Notes: a model not told the origin generated them from the letters alone. 64,000 nucleotides of DNA from Calliopum simillimum (GCA_951812925.1 OX638372.1:53442028-53506027), one strand, 5' to 3'; positions 10,641 to 22,085 are shown, counted from the stretch's first letter. Made by a program: numbers and translations.

Positions 10641-10695
10641 CTAGTAAAGGTGGTATCTTTGGCCTGGCCAAAAAATAAATACCCTACACTGCATT
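10641..10695 (-). repeat. Helentron-like 3' terminus fragment
   Basis: On the minus strand it reads GTGTAGGGTATTTA, the hairpin TTTGGCCAGGCCAAA (10659-10673), then about 14 bases ending in CTAG (10644-10641). It is the family 3' end alone; the body is absent. Confidence 0.65.
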
Positions 10696-10745
10696 TCAAG
10701 TATATTATTAAACACTTGTTGATAAATCCCTGTCAGAAGAACATA

Positions 10746-11383
10746 AACCGGTTACAAAAAAAACCGGTTGGAAACGTAGTTAAAAAGCAACCGGTTTGAA
10801 ACTGGTTTAAATTATATGCAGCAAAAACCACTTTGACTTTAATTTTTAAAATTTAATCTCAAATTTTTTTATTTTCCTTGCTGAGATTGTCAAATTATCA
10901 AGAAATTCAATTCAAATTCATTTTCACAATATTTTTTTTCTTTAAGCTCCTATTTAATTTTCATTAATGTTCTAACTTAGAATAATACTGATTCTAAGAT
11001 ATTTTTTATTATTTAATATTATTAACAATTTAATATTTGTCTTTGAAACTTGAGTTCCCATATGAATCCCCAATGAATGTTTCAATTAAATTGAAAACAT
11101 ATGTACATATTATTGAAGTTCTTGTAGTAGAATTGCAACTACTTAACTAGTTTTTAAATCAGATTTGGTCAATTGACTATTTACCAATTGAAAAAAGACC
11201 AATTTTAAACCAGTTGAAAATATATGCAGTGTAGGGCAATTAACTATTTACCGATTTAAAATAAACCGGTTTTAAACCAGTTGAAAATATATGCAGAGTA
11301 GGACAATTGCCCTGCCCCTATGACATCGCAATGTTAAATAAACCAGTCTCTTGCAAGGAAAAAAGTCAGAATTTCAACCGGTT
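10746..11383. repeat. cluster of AACCGGTT palindromes in repeat-derived DNA
   Basis: Five exact AACCGGTT octamers occur at 10746, 10762, 10789, 11264 and 11376, with several one-off relatives (TTTTAAACCAGTTGAAA). AACCGGTT is the known core bound by Grainyhead/CP2 transcription factors. The DNA around them is repetitive (ATATATGCAGWGTAGG occurs twice near 11222 and 11290), so the cluster probably spread as part of a repeat. Regulation of the host intron is possible but not shown. Confidence 0.5.
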
Positions 11384-11483
11384 GTGGTTGAAAAAAAAGT
11401 AGTTTTAAACCGCTTTTAAACCAGTTGAATTTCCTATAGGGATACTATGCGATATTTTTGTGTATAAAAGTATTTCTTTTTTA

Positions 11484-11835
11484 AATTGTTTTACCCTCCC
11501 GTAACTCCTAGGAGAGTATAAGAACAAAAACTGTTTTTACAATTAAAGAGAGTTGTTTTTTGATAAATGGCTATTTCTATCGTATTGCTGACGTATGCAC
11601 ACCTTATCCCTAGTATATGTGTGAAATTTGGTTGCACAATCCTAAAGAACGCAGTAAGCATAGAAATTTTATTGTATTGTTGCCACGTCCTCTTGTCCGA
11701 ATTCACCTAGTTATTTGTCAGAGCCTGGTTTTACTGTTTTTGGTGTTTTAGTGAAATTTGGTTGGATTATTTCAAACAATGCTTTAACAATAGCATTTTG
11801 GAACTTTTGCTTGTATGAGGGGTGCCAATGCACGA
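11484..11835 (-). repeat. Helentron/DINE-like repeat, degenerate copy C
   Basis: Two diverged ~143-bp units are read on the minus strand (core GTTGCCACGTCCTCTTGTCCGA on plus near 11680, and GAGGGGTGCCAATGC near 11816). Neither the 5' ATACCC block nor the 3' hairpin is intact. Confidence 0.55.
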
Positions 11836-11955
11836 TTGAAAATTGAGGTATCATTTTACAGAAAAATTAATTTCTCGTAAACTTTTTATTTTTTATTTAT
11901 TTCAAAAACTGAAAATTGAGAGAGATGGTAGAAAACAAATACGATCAACAATAAA

Positions 11956-12435
11956 TAATAATTAGAACGCGTTTGTATAAGTTGTTGCTATTTCTTTATT
12001 GGTTTTCATAAACCAATGCTCATTTGACCCGGTTCTAGACACGGCAATTTAAAATTTCTTCCCGAAACAGAAGCCTTGAAGTCCGAAGATAAAGAATCCT
12101 TTTAAACATTTTTGTACACGCCCTTATGGTAAATGATATTAAATATTGTTTGGCGCCGCGCACGCTGCGTTCAGCGGAACTGTTATTGTTATTATTTCCA
12201 ACACAAGAATCTCATTAAAACACTGTGCTCGGCGGCAAACTATATTCAATATCATTTGCCATAAGGGCGTGCACAAAAATGTTTTAATGGATTTTTTATC
12301 TTCGAACTTAAAGGCTTCTGTTTCGGGAAAAACTTTTAATTTATCGTGTCTAGAACCGGGTCAAATGAGCATTTGTTTATAAAAAACCAATAAAGAAATA
12401 GCAACAACTAATGCAAACGCATTCTAATTATTATT
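11956..12435. mobile_element. foldback MITE
   Basis: AATAATTAGAACGCGTTTG... at the left pairs with ...AATGCAAACGCATTCTAATTATT at the right. The arms continue inward for about 170 bp each (AGTTGTTGCTATTTCTTTAT, TCATTTGACCCGGTTCTAGA, CGCCCTTATGG and their complements) around a loop of CGCACGCTGCGTTC. There is no coding sequence and its family is unknown. A Helentron copy starts immediately after it. Confidence 0.75.
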
Positions 12436-12981
12436 ATACTTAACAACCAGGGTATATTCACTTTGTCCTTCCGTTTGTAACGTAGAAAAGGAGGCGTGGC
12501 AGATATAGAGAAGAATATACATTCTTGATCAGCAACTTTTGGAGTATTTTTCACCGCAATGGAGCCAAAATAAACATAAATACTAAGTTAGATAGTTAGA
12601 GTAAAGCTCTGAGAAAAAACTAGGCAAATTCGGACAAGGGGGCGTGTCACCTCCCATATAAACAAAAGTTTCAAAAAGCCATACTGAAAACATTTTTTGA
12701 GATAGTCCAACTAAATTTCACTAAAACACTAAGAACTATAAATGCAAGCTTTGGGCTAAACAATGAGTGAACTCGGACAAAAGGGCGTTGCACCTCCCAT
12801 ATAAGCAAAAGTTTCAAAATGCTAAAGTGAATGAGTGTTTTGAGATCATCCAACAAAATTTCACTCGGACACTAAAACTGGGTAAACTCGAACAAGAGAG
12901 CGTGGCATCTCCCATATAAGCAAGTTGCTGCAGTATAGGGTATTTTATATTTGGCCAAGCCAAAGGTAAAACTCTTACTAG
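12436..12981 (+). repeat. Helentron/DINE-like repeat, copy D
   Basis: It opens CCAGGGTATATTCACTTTG, CTTCCGTTTGTAACG, GGAGGCGTGGCAG, has a deletion where the CATGTCCGTCTG block should be, then two to three ~143-bp units. The 3' end is intact: hairpin TTTGGCCAAGCCAAA near 12950, then CTCTTACTAG ending at 12981, followed by TTTT. Confidence 0.72.
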
Positions 12982-14049
12982 TTTTCATTTTTTTTAGTAC
13001 AAATTGCTCATTTTTTCAATAAAACGGGAGTTAAAAAATAAAAATGGGATGGACCAACTTTAAAAATTCTTTCAAATTTGAAATTGCCGGCATTTTTTTT
13101 TTTTTTAATTTTGACAGTGGAAAATTTTTGCATATATTGTCGCGCGTGTATTGAAAGCATAAAGACAATAAGCATACTTCACTTATTCCTCTCCTTGAGC
13201 GTGAATATTTCATGTATTTAAGAACCACTTTGGTACCAATATACTCACACATAAATAGAAGTAGCTAGCAATTGATATTATTTTTTGTTTATTATTTTTT
13301 GTTTATTATTTTTTTTATTATTTATACCGCCAATGCGAAGTAAGGGTTCGATATTGACTATCAGTCGGCTTTCGTAATATTGTTTGTTTACACGATTGCA
13401 ATTAATATTGTGTTATCACCTAGTCACTGAATGAATATGAGTGCTATATGTATGTATGTACTCGTAGGGTCCACTTGTTGCCAAAAGATAAACATTTTCA
13501 GTGTACGAGTCGTATTATGCATTAAATAAATGCGGCTATGTCTATTGCATATTTCTCTCCACAATCGTTTCCGGGTTTTTGTGTGAACTATAATAATACT
13601 ACAAAATCAGTACAGTAAGCAACATTAAATTAATGGTATAATCTTTATAGATATTACATAAAAACTTTATTTAAAAATGTATCTGTCGAAGCAGAAAAAT
13701 GCTAGGTTTTTATTTTTTTATCTTCTTATCGAAGATAAATTTAGAATTTAGAATGATGGTGAACCTTTAAAAATTATCAAAATTTTTGATTAAAAAAAAT
13801 TATTTATTTTTATAAATTTGTAGAATTATCTCTTGACTATCACGTCACATATTAAGTTTACAAAATGAGTCTAAATATTTCGCTAGAATATTTGTTACAA
13901 AATCTTTGGGTGAGCAATAAAACAAAAGAGTTTAATTTCCTTCCATTGGATTAAGTCAATTTCTATTCCCAAAAATTGTGTATACGTATATTACTCGAAA
14001 AAACAGGGAAAAAAATTTGTTTTTCTTTTTGGGTGCAAATAGTTGCAAT
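12982..14049. other. unique-looking non-coding DNA
   Basis: No repeat end or exon is recognised. It includes a short TTTTTTGTTTATTA microsatellite (13270-13325) and CATGTATGTATG-type simple sequence (13440-13465). On the current model it is intron of the bHLH-PAS gene. Confidence 0.4.
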
Positions 14050-14270
14050 CGCTACATAGCCATGTCCGTCTGTTCGGCTGGCAAGATAATCCAATGAAAT
14101 TTGGTACAGTGGCTTTGTCGTAAAAATAAGCTCAAGGGATTGAAAATGAGCGAAATCAGTCAAAGGGCACGCCTACTACCCATACAAAAAATATTTTCAA
14201 AATGCAATAATAATAGCATTATTTGCAATATCAGAAGCAAAATACACATGAATTCTAGGGATAGGAAGCA

Positions 14271-15456
14271 CGAGGGGCACTACTTATATTTCGGGAACTG
14301 GCAACACTAATGTCAACAGATAAAATCATAAAGTTTGACATTTTTTTTGCACAAACGTACTCACAACGTTTTGATGTACAAGTGCTATTTGTTTTGTTGC
14401 CAGTGAGTTAAGAAAATCAATTTGGCCAAAAAAAATAAAAAAGGAAATTTCAAGAGAAGGTTTTCGTTGGATTACTTTTCACAACTTTCGACGTGGATTA
14501 TGTCAACAAGAATGGCGATAAAGCACCATCGAAAACCACAGTACATGGTTGGTATAGTGAACTCAATTGTGGTCGGAGTTCGGTCACCGACGAATTCCAT
14601 AAAGGTTGTCCAAAATCGGTTCTTGTGCTACATAACATCGATGCAGTGCATGAACTGATAATGAAAGATCGTCATGTGGCATATTGTGAGATAGAGGCAT
14701 CCTTGCACATTAGTTCCACTCCAATACATTCGATTTTGCATTAACACTTAGTTGTAAAAACGTTTGTTCTCGTTGGAAACCCCATAATTTATCAATTGCT
14801 CAAAAAAAGGCGCGCATCGTTTGGTGTAAGGAAATGATGAAAAAATTCGACCATGGTGCTTCAAAAGACGTGTATAAGATCGTGACGAATCATGGATATA
14901 TGCGTATGAGCCGGAAACAAAACAGCAATCGACCGTGTGGGTATTCCAAGACGAGCTAAGTCCATGTGGCCACTGTTCCGCTTGAGCAACGTAGGACGGT
15001 CAATTCTGAGTGGTACACGACCATTTGTTTGCCGGAAGCCTTCGGAGAAATTCGTAAAACCAACCCTCGCAGACAAATCATTCTCTATCATGACAACGCG
15101 AGCTTTCTCACATCTCTTGAAAGAGGTGAATTTTTGAGCAGTCAAAATATCGAATTGATGACTCATTCTCCGTACAGTCCTGATGTGGCACCCAATGACT
15201 TCTTCTTGTTCCCGAACATCAAAGGTAAACTGCGTAGTCAACGATTAACGAGCGCCGAAGAAGCAGTTGAAGCGTTGAAAAACCATGTTTTGGAGGTGTC
15301 TCAAGAGGAATGGGAAAACTGCTATGACAAATGGTTTGAACGAATGCAAAAGTGTATTGATCATCAAGGGGAATATTTTGAAAAACAATAAAGCCATTTT
15401 CAATTAAAAATGTTTGTTATTATTTGCTATTCCCGAAATATAAGTAGTGCCCTACG
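14271..15456 (+). mobile_element. mariner (DD34D), nested in a Helentron-like repeat
   Basis: The ends match over 27 bp with two mismatches (CGAGGGGCACTACTTATATT against CGTAGGGCACTACTTATATT). A TA follows the right end at 15457-15458; the left flank has CA where TA is expected. The flanking repeat rejoins cleanly across the element. Its end type and encoded protein put it in the same subfamily as 38679-39950, distinct from 1044-2331. Confidence 0.9.
14430..15391 (+). pseudogene. mariner transposase pseudogene
   Basis: Fragments align in order to a mariner transposase: GWYSELNCGRSS, NIDAVHELIMKDRHVAY, IEASLHISSTPIHSILH, YEPETKQQS, then VNSEWYTTICLPEAFGEIRK to EYFEKQ and a stop at 15389-15391. 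The second and third catalytic aspartates remain (HDNAS and VAPNDFFLF, 34 residues apart). Damage: the start codon is gone (ATA where the related copy has ATG), several frameshifts occur at the N-terminus, there is an in-frame stop after ...HSILH (14742-14744), about 4 bases are lost at GDESW, and a segment corresponding to the NPTKVV...GKTGHVAT region is deleted near 14955. It is non-functional. Confidence 0.9.
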
Positions 15457-16276
15457 TACAAGCTCTGAGTGAAAACTTGGCGAACTTGGAAAAGAGGGCG
15501 TGGCAACCCCATATAAGTAAAAGTTTCAAAATGCTATACAGAAAGCGTTTTTCGAGTTAATCTAAATAAATTCCACTCAGACACGAAAAAATCTGAAATA
15601 CAAGCTCTGGGCAGAAACTACAAGAAATCGGACAAAAAGGCGTGGCACCATCCATATATGTAAGTAAAAGCTTCAAAATGCTACAATGAAAGCGTTTTTT
15701 GAGATAATCCAATAAAATTTCTCTCAGATATTAAGAACTATAAATGCAAGCTCTGAACAAAAACTAGGCGAACTCGGACAAGAGGGAATGGCACCTTCCA
15801 TACAAGCAAAAGCTTTAAAGTGCCGTACTGAAGACATTTTTTGAGATAAACTGAATAAATTTCACTCAGGCAGTAAAAATAGTAAATGCAAGCTATGAGC
15901 AAAAACTAGGCATATTTGGACAAGAGGGCGTGGCACCTTCCACACAAACAATTTTCAAAATGCTATACAGAAAGCATTTTTCGAGATAATCCAACTATAT
16001 TTCATTTAGACACTAAACTCTGAGCAAAAACTAGGTGAACTCGGACAAAAGTGCGTGGCACCTCCCATATGAGCAAAAGCTTGAAAGTGCTATACTGAAA
16101 ACATTTTTGAGATAATCCAACTAAATTTCACTCAGACACAGTAAGTGTGAGATCTGATCAAATGCTATGTGAATTCAGACAAGAGGTCGTGGCACCTCTC
16201 GTACAAGCTAAATTTCGAAATACTGCAGTGTAGGTTATTAAATGTTTGGTCAGGCCAAAGGTAACACCCTTACTAG

Positions 16277-16835
16277 TTTGATTTGAGATCGGAAAAAAAT
16301 ATTTTTCAAGCACAATACGTTTGAAGGATTCTTTAGATTAAGGGCAGCGCGCGCATCATATGCAGAGCAACGCATGCTTTCTTACATAAAAGTATTTTTG
16401 TCTAACCTCAAACCAAAAAATTGGTGTGGCAAGTCTATAATCGAATTAAGGAAATTCAACGAGGATTCAAAAAATATAAAAAGGTATGTTATTGATAGGA
16501 CCGATTTCACACTAATCAAAAAGGAGAGAAAAATTTATAAAGTCAACTTTAAAGGTGTAGAACTTTGCGAAATCCTCTTAAACCTTATAAACCAATATCA
16601 TTCTTAGAAAGCTCATACAATTAGCTAAAAGTTGTTCATAAAAAAGTTTTCTCTAAAACGTTAGGATGATCCAAGATATTATTTTTTTTGTAAATCAAGT
16701 CAGAAAATTTATTTTGTCCCTATAACATACATTTTAGACCTCCCCAGGTGCAATTTTTTGTTTGCCTAGGCCTTCTCTATCATCTTCCAGAAGCTTCGTA
16801 GCCTTATGCATTACACACTGTGTATAAAGATAATT
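16277..16835. repeat. dispersed repeat, paralogue of 9798-10640
   Basis: It shares AGGGCAGCGCG, AGAGCAACGCATG, AACGAGGATTC, TTTAGAGAAAA and GCTTCGTAGCCTTATGC blocks with 9798-10640. It is directly adjacent to the CTAG 3' end of Helentron copy E. The 77-codon plus-strand frame at 16374-16607 has no recognised similarity. Confidence 0.6.
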
Positions 16836-18184
16836 CTAAATATTGATTCTGTTTTGTTGGGGAAACTACTTAATCTGTAAATTTTCTGATCCTCACAGGA
16901 TTATAATGTTATCATCCAAACAGCGCGAAAATATCATCGATTGATTTTAATGGATTTTTGCACAAAAGCATTTGCAGAAGTGTCATATTGCTTAGAAGAA
17001 GAATATTTGTGTTGCATGGTGTTGCGAACGTGCGCTTTTCACTGCAAGCTTATGCAACTTGGATGTTTGTGTTAATTTAATCTTGCGCAATTTTCTTGTT
17101 ATCTATATGTAATAAGTTAGGTTGTTTAAGTTTCTAATATGTTGTAAATTCAATATAAAAATATAGTCCAAGTCAAGGACAATAATAGGTGTTTACATAC
17201 GACGACTGAGCCACTTAAAGAAAGTACTGAACTTGCAAAGGGAAGATATTGATATGCGTTACATGAGTGACGTCAATGTTCTATCAATTTCTATAAATCC
17301 ATCCGCAATAAACGCTTAAAAGTCTTCTTTATTTAGGATTGTGATAGAATAAGCTATATATAATTTTAGTGGATTAATAATAAAATTTTTCATTTGGTAG
17401 GTAGTGAAGTAAACTGTATGGCCTATGTTACAATTATGATTAAATCATATGTCATGATTAAGGGCCACCGGTTTTTGTATTACGAACTTTAGATTTTATG
17501 TATTTCGCACAGAGAATATTATGGATTCCAACCAAGAGATTTTGAGATAAATGAATTAATGAGGTTATACATATACAGGATGCATCCATCGTCTAGTAGT
17601 TACTATTCTTTCAATTCAAGGGCGACTTGAACCTGACTGTTATTGACGTATTTAGAGGAAAAAATCTCATTAACTTATTTGTACTCATTAAATTCAAATG
17701 ACGTTAAGACATTCTACAATTGCATACAATTCTATTAAAAGATTTTAGAATAACAAATATAGTAAGCTGATTAACTTTCAATAGTTGCTAATTTTGTTGC
17801 CAATGTTGTTTGCTGCTCCACAGGGGGGACACAGATACATACATTCATATGTATGTATGTAGTACTTATGTTCTTAAGTTCGTTACGACAAGAGTTTACT
17901 TGATTCATGCAACGATATTAAGGATTTTTTATTTTTTTGTTTTTTTTTTTTTTCAAAAATAAAGAAAAGCTATGTAGATTTAATTCCAACTGAGGTTTAG
18001 TTCCTTAAGACATGCACACACTAGTAATTGACGCAGCGCGTGGGCATTAGCAAATAAAATAAAAAATTTCACTTATGTACTCTTCTGTGATATATATGTA
18101 TGTACCACATTAGGAGCTGGATCTTTACATGAAATAGTTGTGATTCTTATAAAAACTTGAATGGCCATTTCTTGCACGTCATTT
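16836..18184. other. unique-looking non-coding DNA
   Basis: No exon, RNA gene or repeat end is recognised. It contains CATATGTATGTATG-type simple sequence near 17848 and a T-run near 17940. Intron of the bHLH-PAS gene on the current model. Confidence 0.4.
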
Positions 18185-18916
18185 TTATACCCTGCATCCA
18201 GGCTATATTTACTTTGTCTTTCCGTTAGTAACGCAAAGAAGGAGGCGTGGCAGGTATAGAAGAGTACATATATTCTTGATCAGCGTCACCTCCTGAGTCG
18301 ATATAGCCATGTCCGTCTGTCCGGCTGGCTGGCTGTCCATCTGTGGTAATATTTTCTAAGGGAAAACTTCGCAAGATAATTCGATGAAATTTGGTACAGT
18401 GGATTTGCCATAAAAGTTAGTTCGGGTGATTGAAAATGAGCGAAATCGGTCAACGGAGGTCAACGAACACGCATACCGCCCATACAAAAAATATATTCAA
18501 AAAGCTACTTTAAGAGTATTTTTCACGAAAATGCAACCACAGGAATACTAGGAATGGTTAGCGCAAGCTCTAGGCAAAAACTAGGCGAGTTCGAACAAGA
18601 GAGCGTGGCACCTCCCATATAAGCAAAAGTTTCAAAATGCCATACTGAAAGAGTTTTTTGAGATAATCCAACTAAATTTCACTCAAACACTAAGAACTAT
18701 AAATGCAAGCGCTGAGGAAAAACTGGATGAACTCGGACAAGAGGGCGTGGCACCTTCGATATAAGCAAAGTATCAAAACGCTATACTCAAAACGTTTTTT
18801 GAGTCAATCCAACTAAATTGCACACAGATACTAAGAACTATAAATGCAAGCTCTGAGCAAAAACTGGGTTAACTTAGACATAAGGGCGTGGCACCTTCCA
18901 TATAAGCAAAATGTTC
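18185..18916 (+). repeat. Helentron/DINE-like repeat, copy F (3' truncated)
   Basis: This is the most complete 5' end in the window: TTATACCCTGCATCCAGGC, CTTTGTCTTTCCG, GGAGGCGTGGCAGG, TTCTTGATCAGCGTCACC, CATGTCCGTCTGTCC, AAATTTGGTACAG, GAGCGAAATCGGTCAACG. Three ~142-bp units follow (GCAAGC starts at 18563, 18705, 18847). It breaks off without the 3' hairpin. Confidence 0.72.
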
Positions 18917-18929
18917 AAAATAGTTCGGA

Positions 18930-19232
18930 ATGCCCATTCTGAGATTTGTAAGCATAACAAATTTAAATGGTGTTCTTATCTCTTTTTACGCTTTTTTTAG
19001 TGGAAAGGAAAGAACCAATAGGCCCTTTAAAGATATCGCAGAAAAAAAGTTGTTTTCATTAAGTGTGGTTGGTAAGGTGGCATACCATTTTATAAAAAAT
19101 CTCGGTATTGAGTTTCCAGACTAGTGGACCGAAGAGCAGATGGCGGAAATTGATTGGTACAAAAAAATCATGCTTGGCAAAAGAGCAATGTTAACAAGGG
19201 CTAGAAATAACGACACCTGGCCGGCTTAGTTT
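18930..19232 (+). pseudogene. possible transposase fragment (CENP-B/pogo-like HTH pattern)
   Basis: A 64-codon frame from 18930 stops at 19122-19124 and continues in frame as WTEEQMAEIDWYKKIMLGKR. The spacing VAYHFIKNLGIEFPD(stop)W....MAEIDWYKKIM resembles the second helix-turn-helix of pogo/Tigger (CENP-B type) transposases, where a hydrophobic AYxFxxxxGI is followed by a DW motif. No catalytic domain is present. The match is by pattern only and may be wrong. Confidence 0.3.
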
Positions 19233-20345
19233 GCAAAACAAAGACAATCAAGTCTGGTTTCAGGGCAACAGGCATGATGCCATTCGATCCAGACGTGTGA
19301 GTCAATGTTTCCAAAATAAATTAATTTTGCTTTCTTCTCCATTTGATTGCGTTTACTTTCTTCACCAGCTAAGGTCTCTAGCTTTCCATTGATACTTATA
19401 TGTCTGCATAATATACATTTGGTTAAAAGATATGAGTCGAAAACAAAATGATGCCCACACCCGACAGATACTATAACTGTGGTAAAATGATTTTCCGAAA
19501 TTCCAAAAAAATTCAAGATGGCGGCCATAGGAAGTTTAATCCAACTTTCGGATACATAGTTGAAAATTCATAGCTCCTCGGCTTTTTATCCGATTTTAAT
19601 GACATTTCTGGGTTAGTATAGAAAAGTATAAGCTTTTGAAAGAAAAAATTATAGTGAAAAAAAAAATAGTTCTTTTAGGTGGAAAAAAGCTTCCTTCTTT
19701 ATCGTGAGTCGTTGGTGCACGTGCGCTACTATGTAGGGTTGCTACCGTCTGGATTTTTTTTTCGGAAATATTTTTCTATAATACCCATTACCCATTACAT
19801 TAACCCATTACATAAAACCAAGTTTTCGGAAAAACTTGTCTTTAAAGGAAAAAAACCTTGCAAATCGGATAACTGGTTTTAGAGTTATGGATTCTCCAAG
19901 CATCCGGGCGAAGTAGTAGGAAGTATGATATGATCATCTTCTCAAAGGTGCGATGTACTTGTAAGAGTAGTATGTATATAACAAACAATTTGTAATTAAT
20001 CTTTTCTATTTTTGCGTATTTATTGAGTGAATTTATGGTTTTAATTTGGCCAAAAAATCTACTTTTTTCATATAAGTATTTTGACCCAATATACGATACT
20101 AAAACCACTAATACGCTTGGAAAATAATGTAAGAGGCGATTATTGAAAATTTGATAATCTTTAGTTTAAAATATTATGCGACCAAATCAGACGTTTCGGA
20201 CTTAAAATGTGAAGCCACCTTCGAAAAAAACAACGAAAAATTAATATCTCAAATTCTTATCCATAAAATTTTTTTTGTGATTTTCGAGCTAAGGGTTTCG
20301 AGTGCATTGCACAAAAAAGTGGAATTTCTTGTGCTTTTTATTTTT
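19233..20345. other. non-coding DNA, nothing recognised
   Basis: No exon, RNA gene or mobile-element end is recognised. The 100-codon minus-strand frame at 19226-19528 has no family signature. Confidence 0.35.
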
Positions 20346-21085
20346 GTAAACTAGTGTCCGTATAGTCTTGAAGAGTCGATAGTCTGCTTTCAAAAAAAAA
20401 AAAAAATAGTTATTGATGTGTTTTGAGATGCTGACTTCGAATCTGGGCTAAGAATCGCTCTATCTCGTATGGTTTTTGAGATATACTAACCTACAAGTTT
20501 TGCTATTATATTTGAAATTAATATAACTAGTAAAATAAAAGTTCATCCGTAAAATCCGATAAAGTAGTGGAAATTTCTAAACTTTTTTTTAAAAACCTGA
20601 TTTAAATTATGTCAATAACTTTATTTTTATCTCAAATATCGTAGACACATGTTTTTGCACTTTTTTAACTAATTAGGTTAGGTATCTTCGAGAAAAATAA
20701 AGATATCGACATAAGTTTTATAGAAAAAGACGAGATCCTTTCAATTTGTATATCGGAATTCACGACTAAAAGTTCTGTTTTCTAGTTGCATAGCTTCATA
20801 GCAAAAACTGTAATTTTTGATTGTTTTGGTTAGAATATCTCAAAAACCATACGAGATAGAGCTATTCTTAGGCCGGATGCAGCATCGCAATGTGTATGAT
20901 GTGTTTTTTTTTAGTTTTTTTTTTATGTGAAATATGTATTTTCGCGATATTTCGAAAAGACCAGCTAAGGTTTCGGGGATTGCATTTTTTAACCATAAAA
21001 CTAGAAGAAATGAGACCCAAAAAGCCGATTTTTTCCACATTTTCATCACACCTATCGACTCTTGAAGACAACCGGTGTTTAGTCC
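20346..21085. repeat. foldback repeat
   Basis: CTTGAAGAGTCGATA at 20368 pairs with TATCGACTCTTGAAG at 21053, and TCTCGTATGGTTTTTGAGAT (20463) pairs with ATCTCAAAAACCATACGAGA (20837). The loop is about 350 bp. A related single arm lies at 42140-42260 (TATCTCAAAAATCATA, then GGATTCAGCATCGCA). No coding sequence is present. Confidence 0.6.
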
Positions 21086-21396
21086 GTTAATATGGGTTAC
21101 TCAAAGGAGGGACTTGTGGGTACTACTTTCAATATGATGTTCATTATACCACGACTCAACGTGCAATTATTCATGTTATAATTTTTTTTTTTATATCAAA
21201 ATTGATGTGATTTGATTTATGAAATTTTTATTTCTTAACATTTTGGTGTCTCCACTAGATATTTTGCTGTTATGACCTGAACTATTGCATGACTTATTGC
21301 TCGACGAGTCGGGGTGTTAAGTATAACATATGTACATTACATTTGAAAATTAATAAAAACATTTAAAAACTAGAGAACATTTTGTATATTCCTTAC

Positions 21397-22085
21397 CTAT
21401 TTGATAACTGCAGCATATCAACCATCGGATCATGCGGATATCCCGGGTTATATTGTGTTGGACAGCGATTTTGTCCATATTGTGAATAATAACTGCCACT
21501 ACTATACGGTGCATTTGGATACCACATGTTTGTGTGATAGCTGCTGGGATGTGCTGAATATCCATGCGACGGCGGTTGGTGATGACTTGCATGTGGATGC
21601 GATGCCAAATGATGATTATAATTAGCAGCATGCATTTGTCGTTGGCTATGTATATGACTCATTGGATTTGAATAATTGTAGCTATAGTTTAAATTTGAAG
21701 TTGATGGTGGTCTAAAAACTGGATCCTCAGGTAAGGGATATATTGTATTATTCTGCTGCTGCTGCTGCTGATGATGTCTTGCTGTTGTATTGTAAGAAGG
21801 CGTTGTTGCAGTTGGTAAAAAATATTTTCCAGAATCACTAGTCGTATGCGAATGATCAGAGTCTACTCTGTTATCACCATATTCATCATCAGATTCCCAA
21901 TTTTGATATTTGTAAGTTGTACAGGTTTCTTCAACCGGCACTTCTTCTAAATTCGTTTCTACTGTCTCAGCAAAACCTGCACTATTTGCGCGTGTATCGC
22001 GTGGTTTGTTATAAAACGGAATGCCTGATTTTAAGTCTTCTTCATCGGAGTTGTTTTTGTCAGTATATGAATCTGTGTCAATCAT
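21397..22085 (-). CDS. Met: bHLH-PAS (Met/gce-like) gene, first coding exon
   Basis: This 689-bp exon encodes 229 residues plus two bases (AG) before a strong GTAAGG donor (21396). The ATG at 22085 is the first after an in-frame TAA about 90 bases upstream. The N-terminal third is acidic; then come a short poly-Gln run (CAG repeats near 21762), Asn/Tyr/Ser-rich sequence and a His/Pro/Tyr-rich tail (HPHASHHQPPSHGY), ending DPMVDMLQLSN. This looks like a disordered regulatory region and I know of no catalytic domain like it. The leftover AG joins the T of exon 4560-4723 to make Ser before GREARN, so phase, strand and order all support one gene. The join crosses about 16.7 kb and needs transcript evidence; if it is wrong, this exon belongs to an unidentified gene. 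Confidence 0.72.

Larger units (their letters stand above)
14050..16276 (+). repeat. Helentron/DINE-like repeat, copy E, split by a mariner
   Basis: CATGTCCGTCTGTTCGGCTG at 14060 and the AAATTTGGTACA and GAGCGAAAT blocks begin the copy. A mariner (14271-15456) splits it just before GCAAGCTCTGAG. At least five ~143-bp units follow (starts near 15457, 15602, 15747, 15889, 16013; core AGAGGGCGTGGCACC). The 3' end is intact: TTTGGTCAGGCCAAA hairpin, then CCCTTACTAG ending at 16276. The extra units compared with copies A and D show the internal array varies in length between copies. Confidence 0.75.

Noticed and set aside
14861..15241. 126-codon minus-strand frame
   Set aside because: It is antisense to the mariner transposase remnant; the plus-strand reading is the one with conserved motifs.
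14275..15391. Assigning the second and third mariners to a DD41D group
   Set aside because: Counting between HDNAS and APND in the better-preserved copy gives 34 residues, so DD34D is what the sequence shows.
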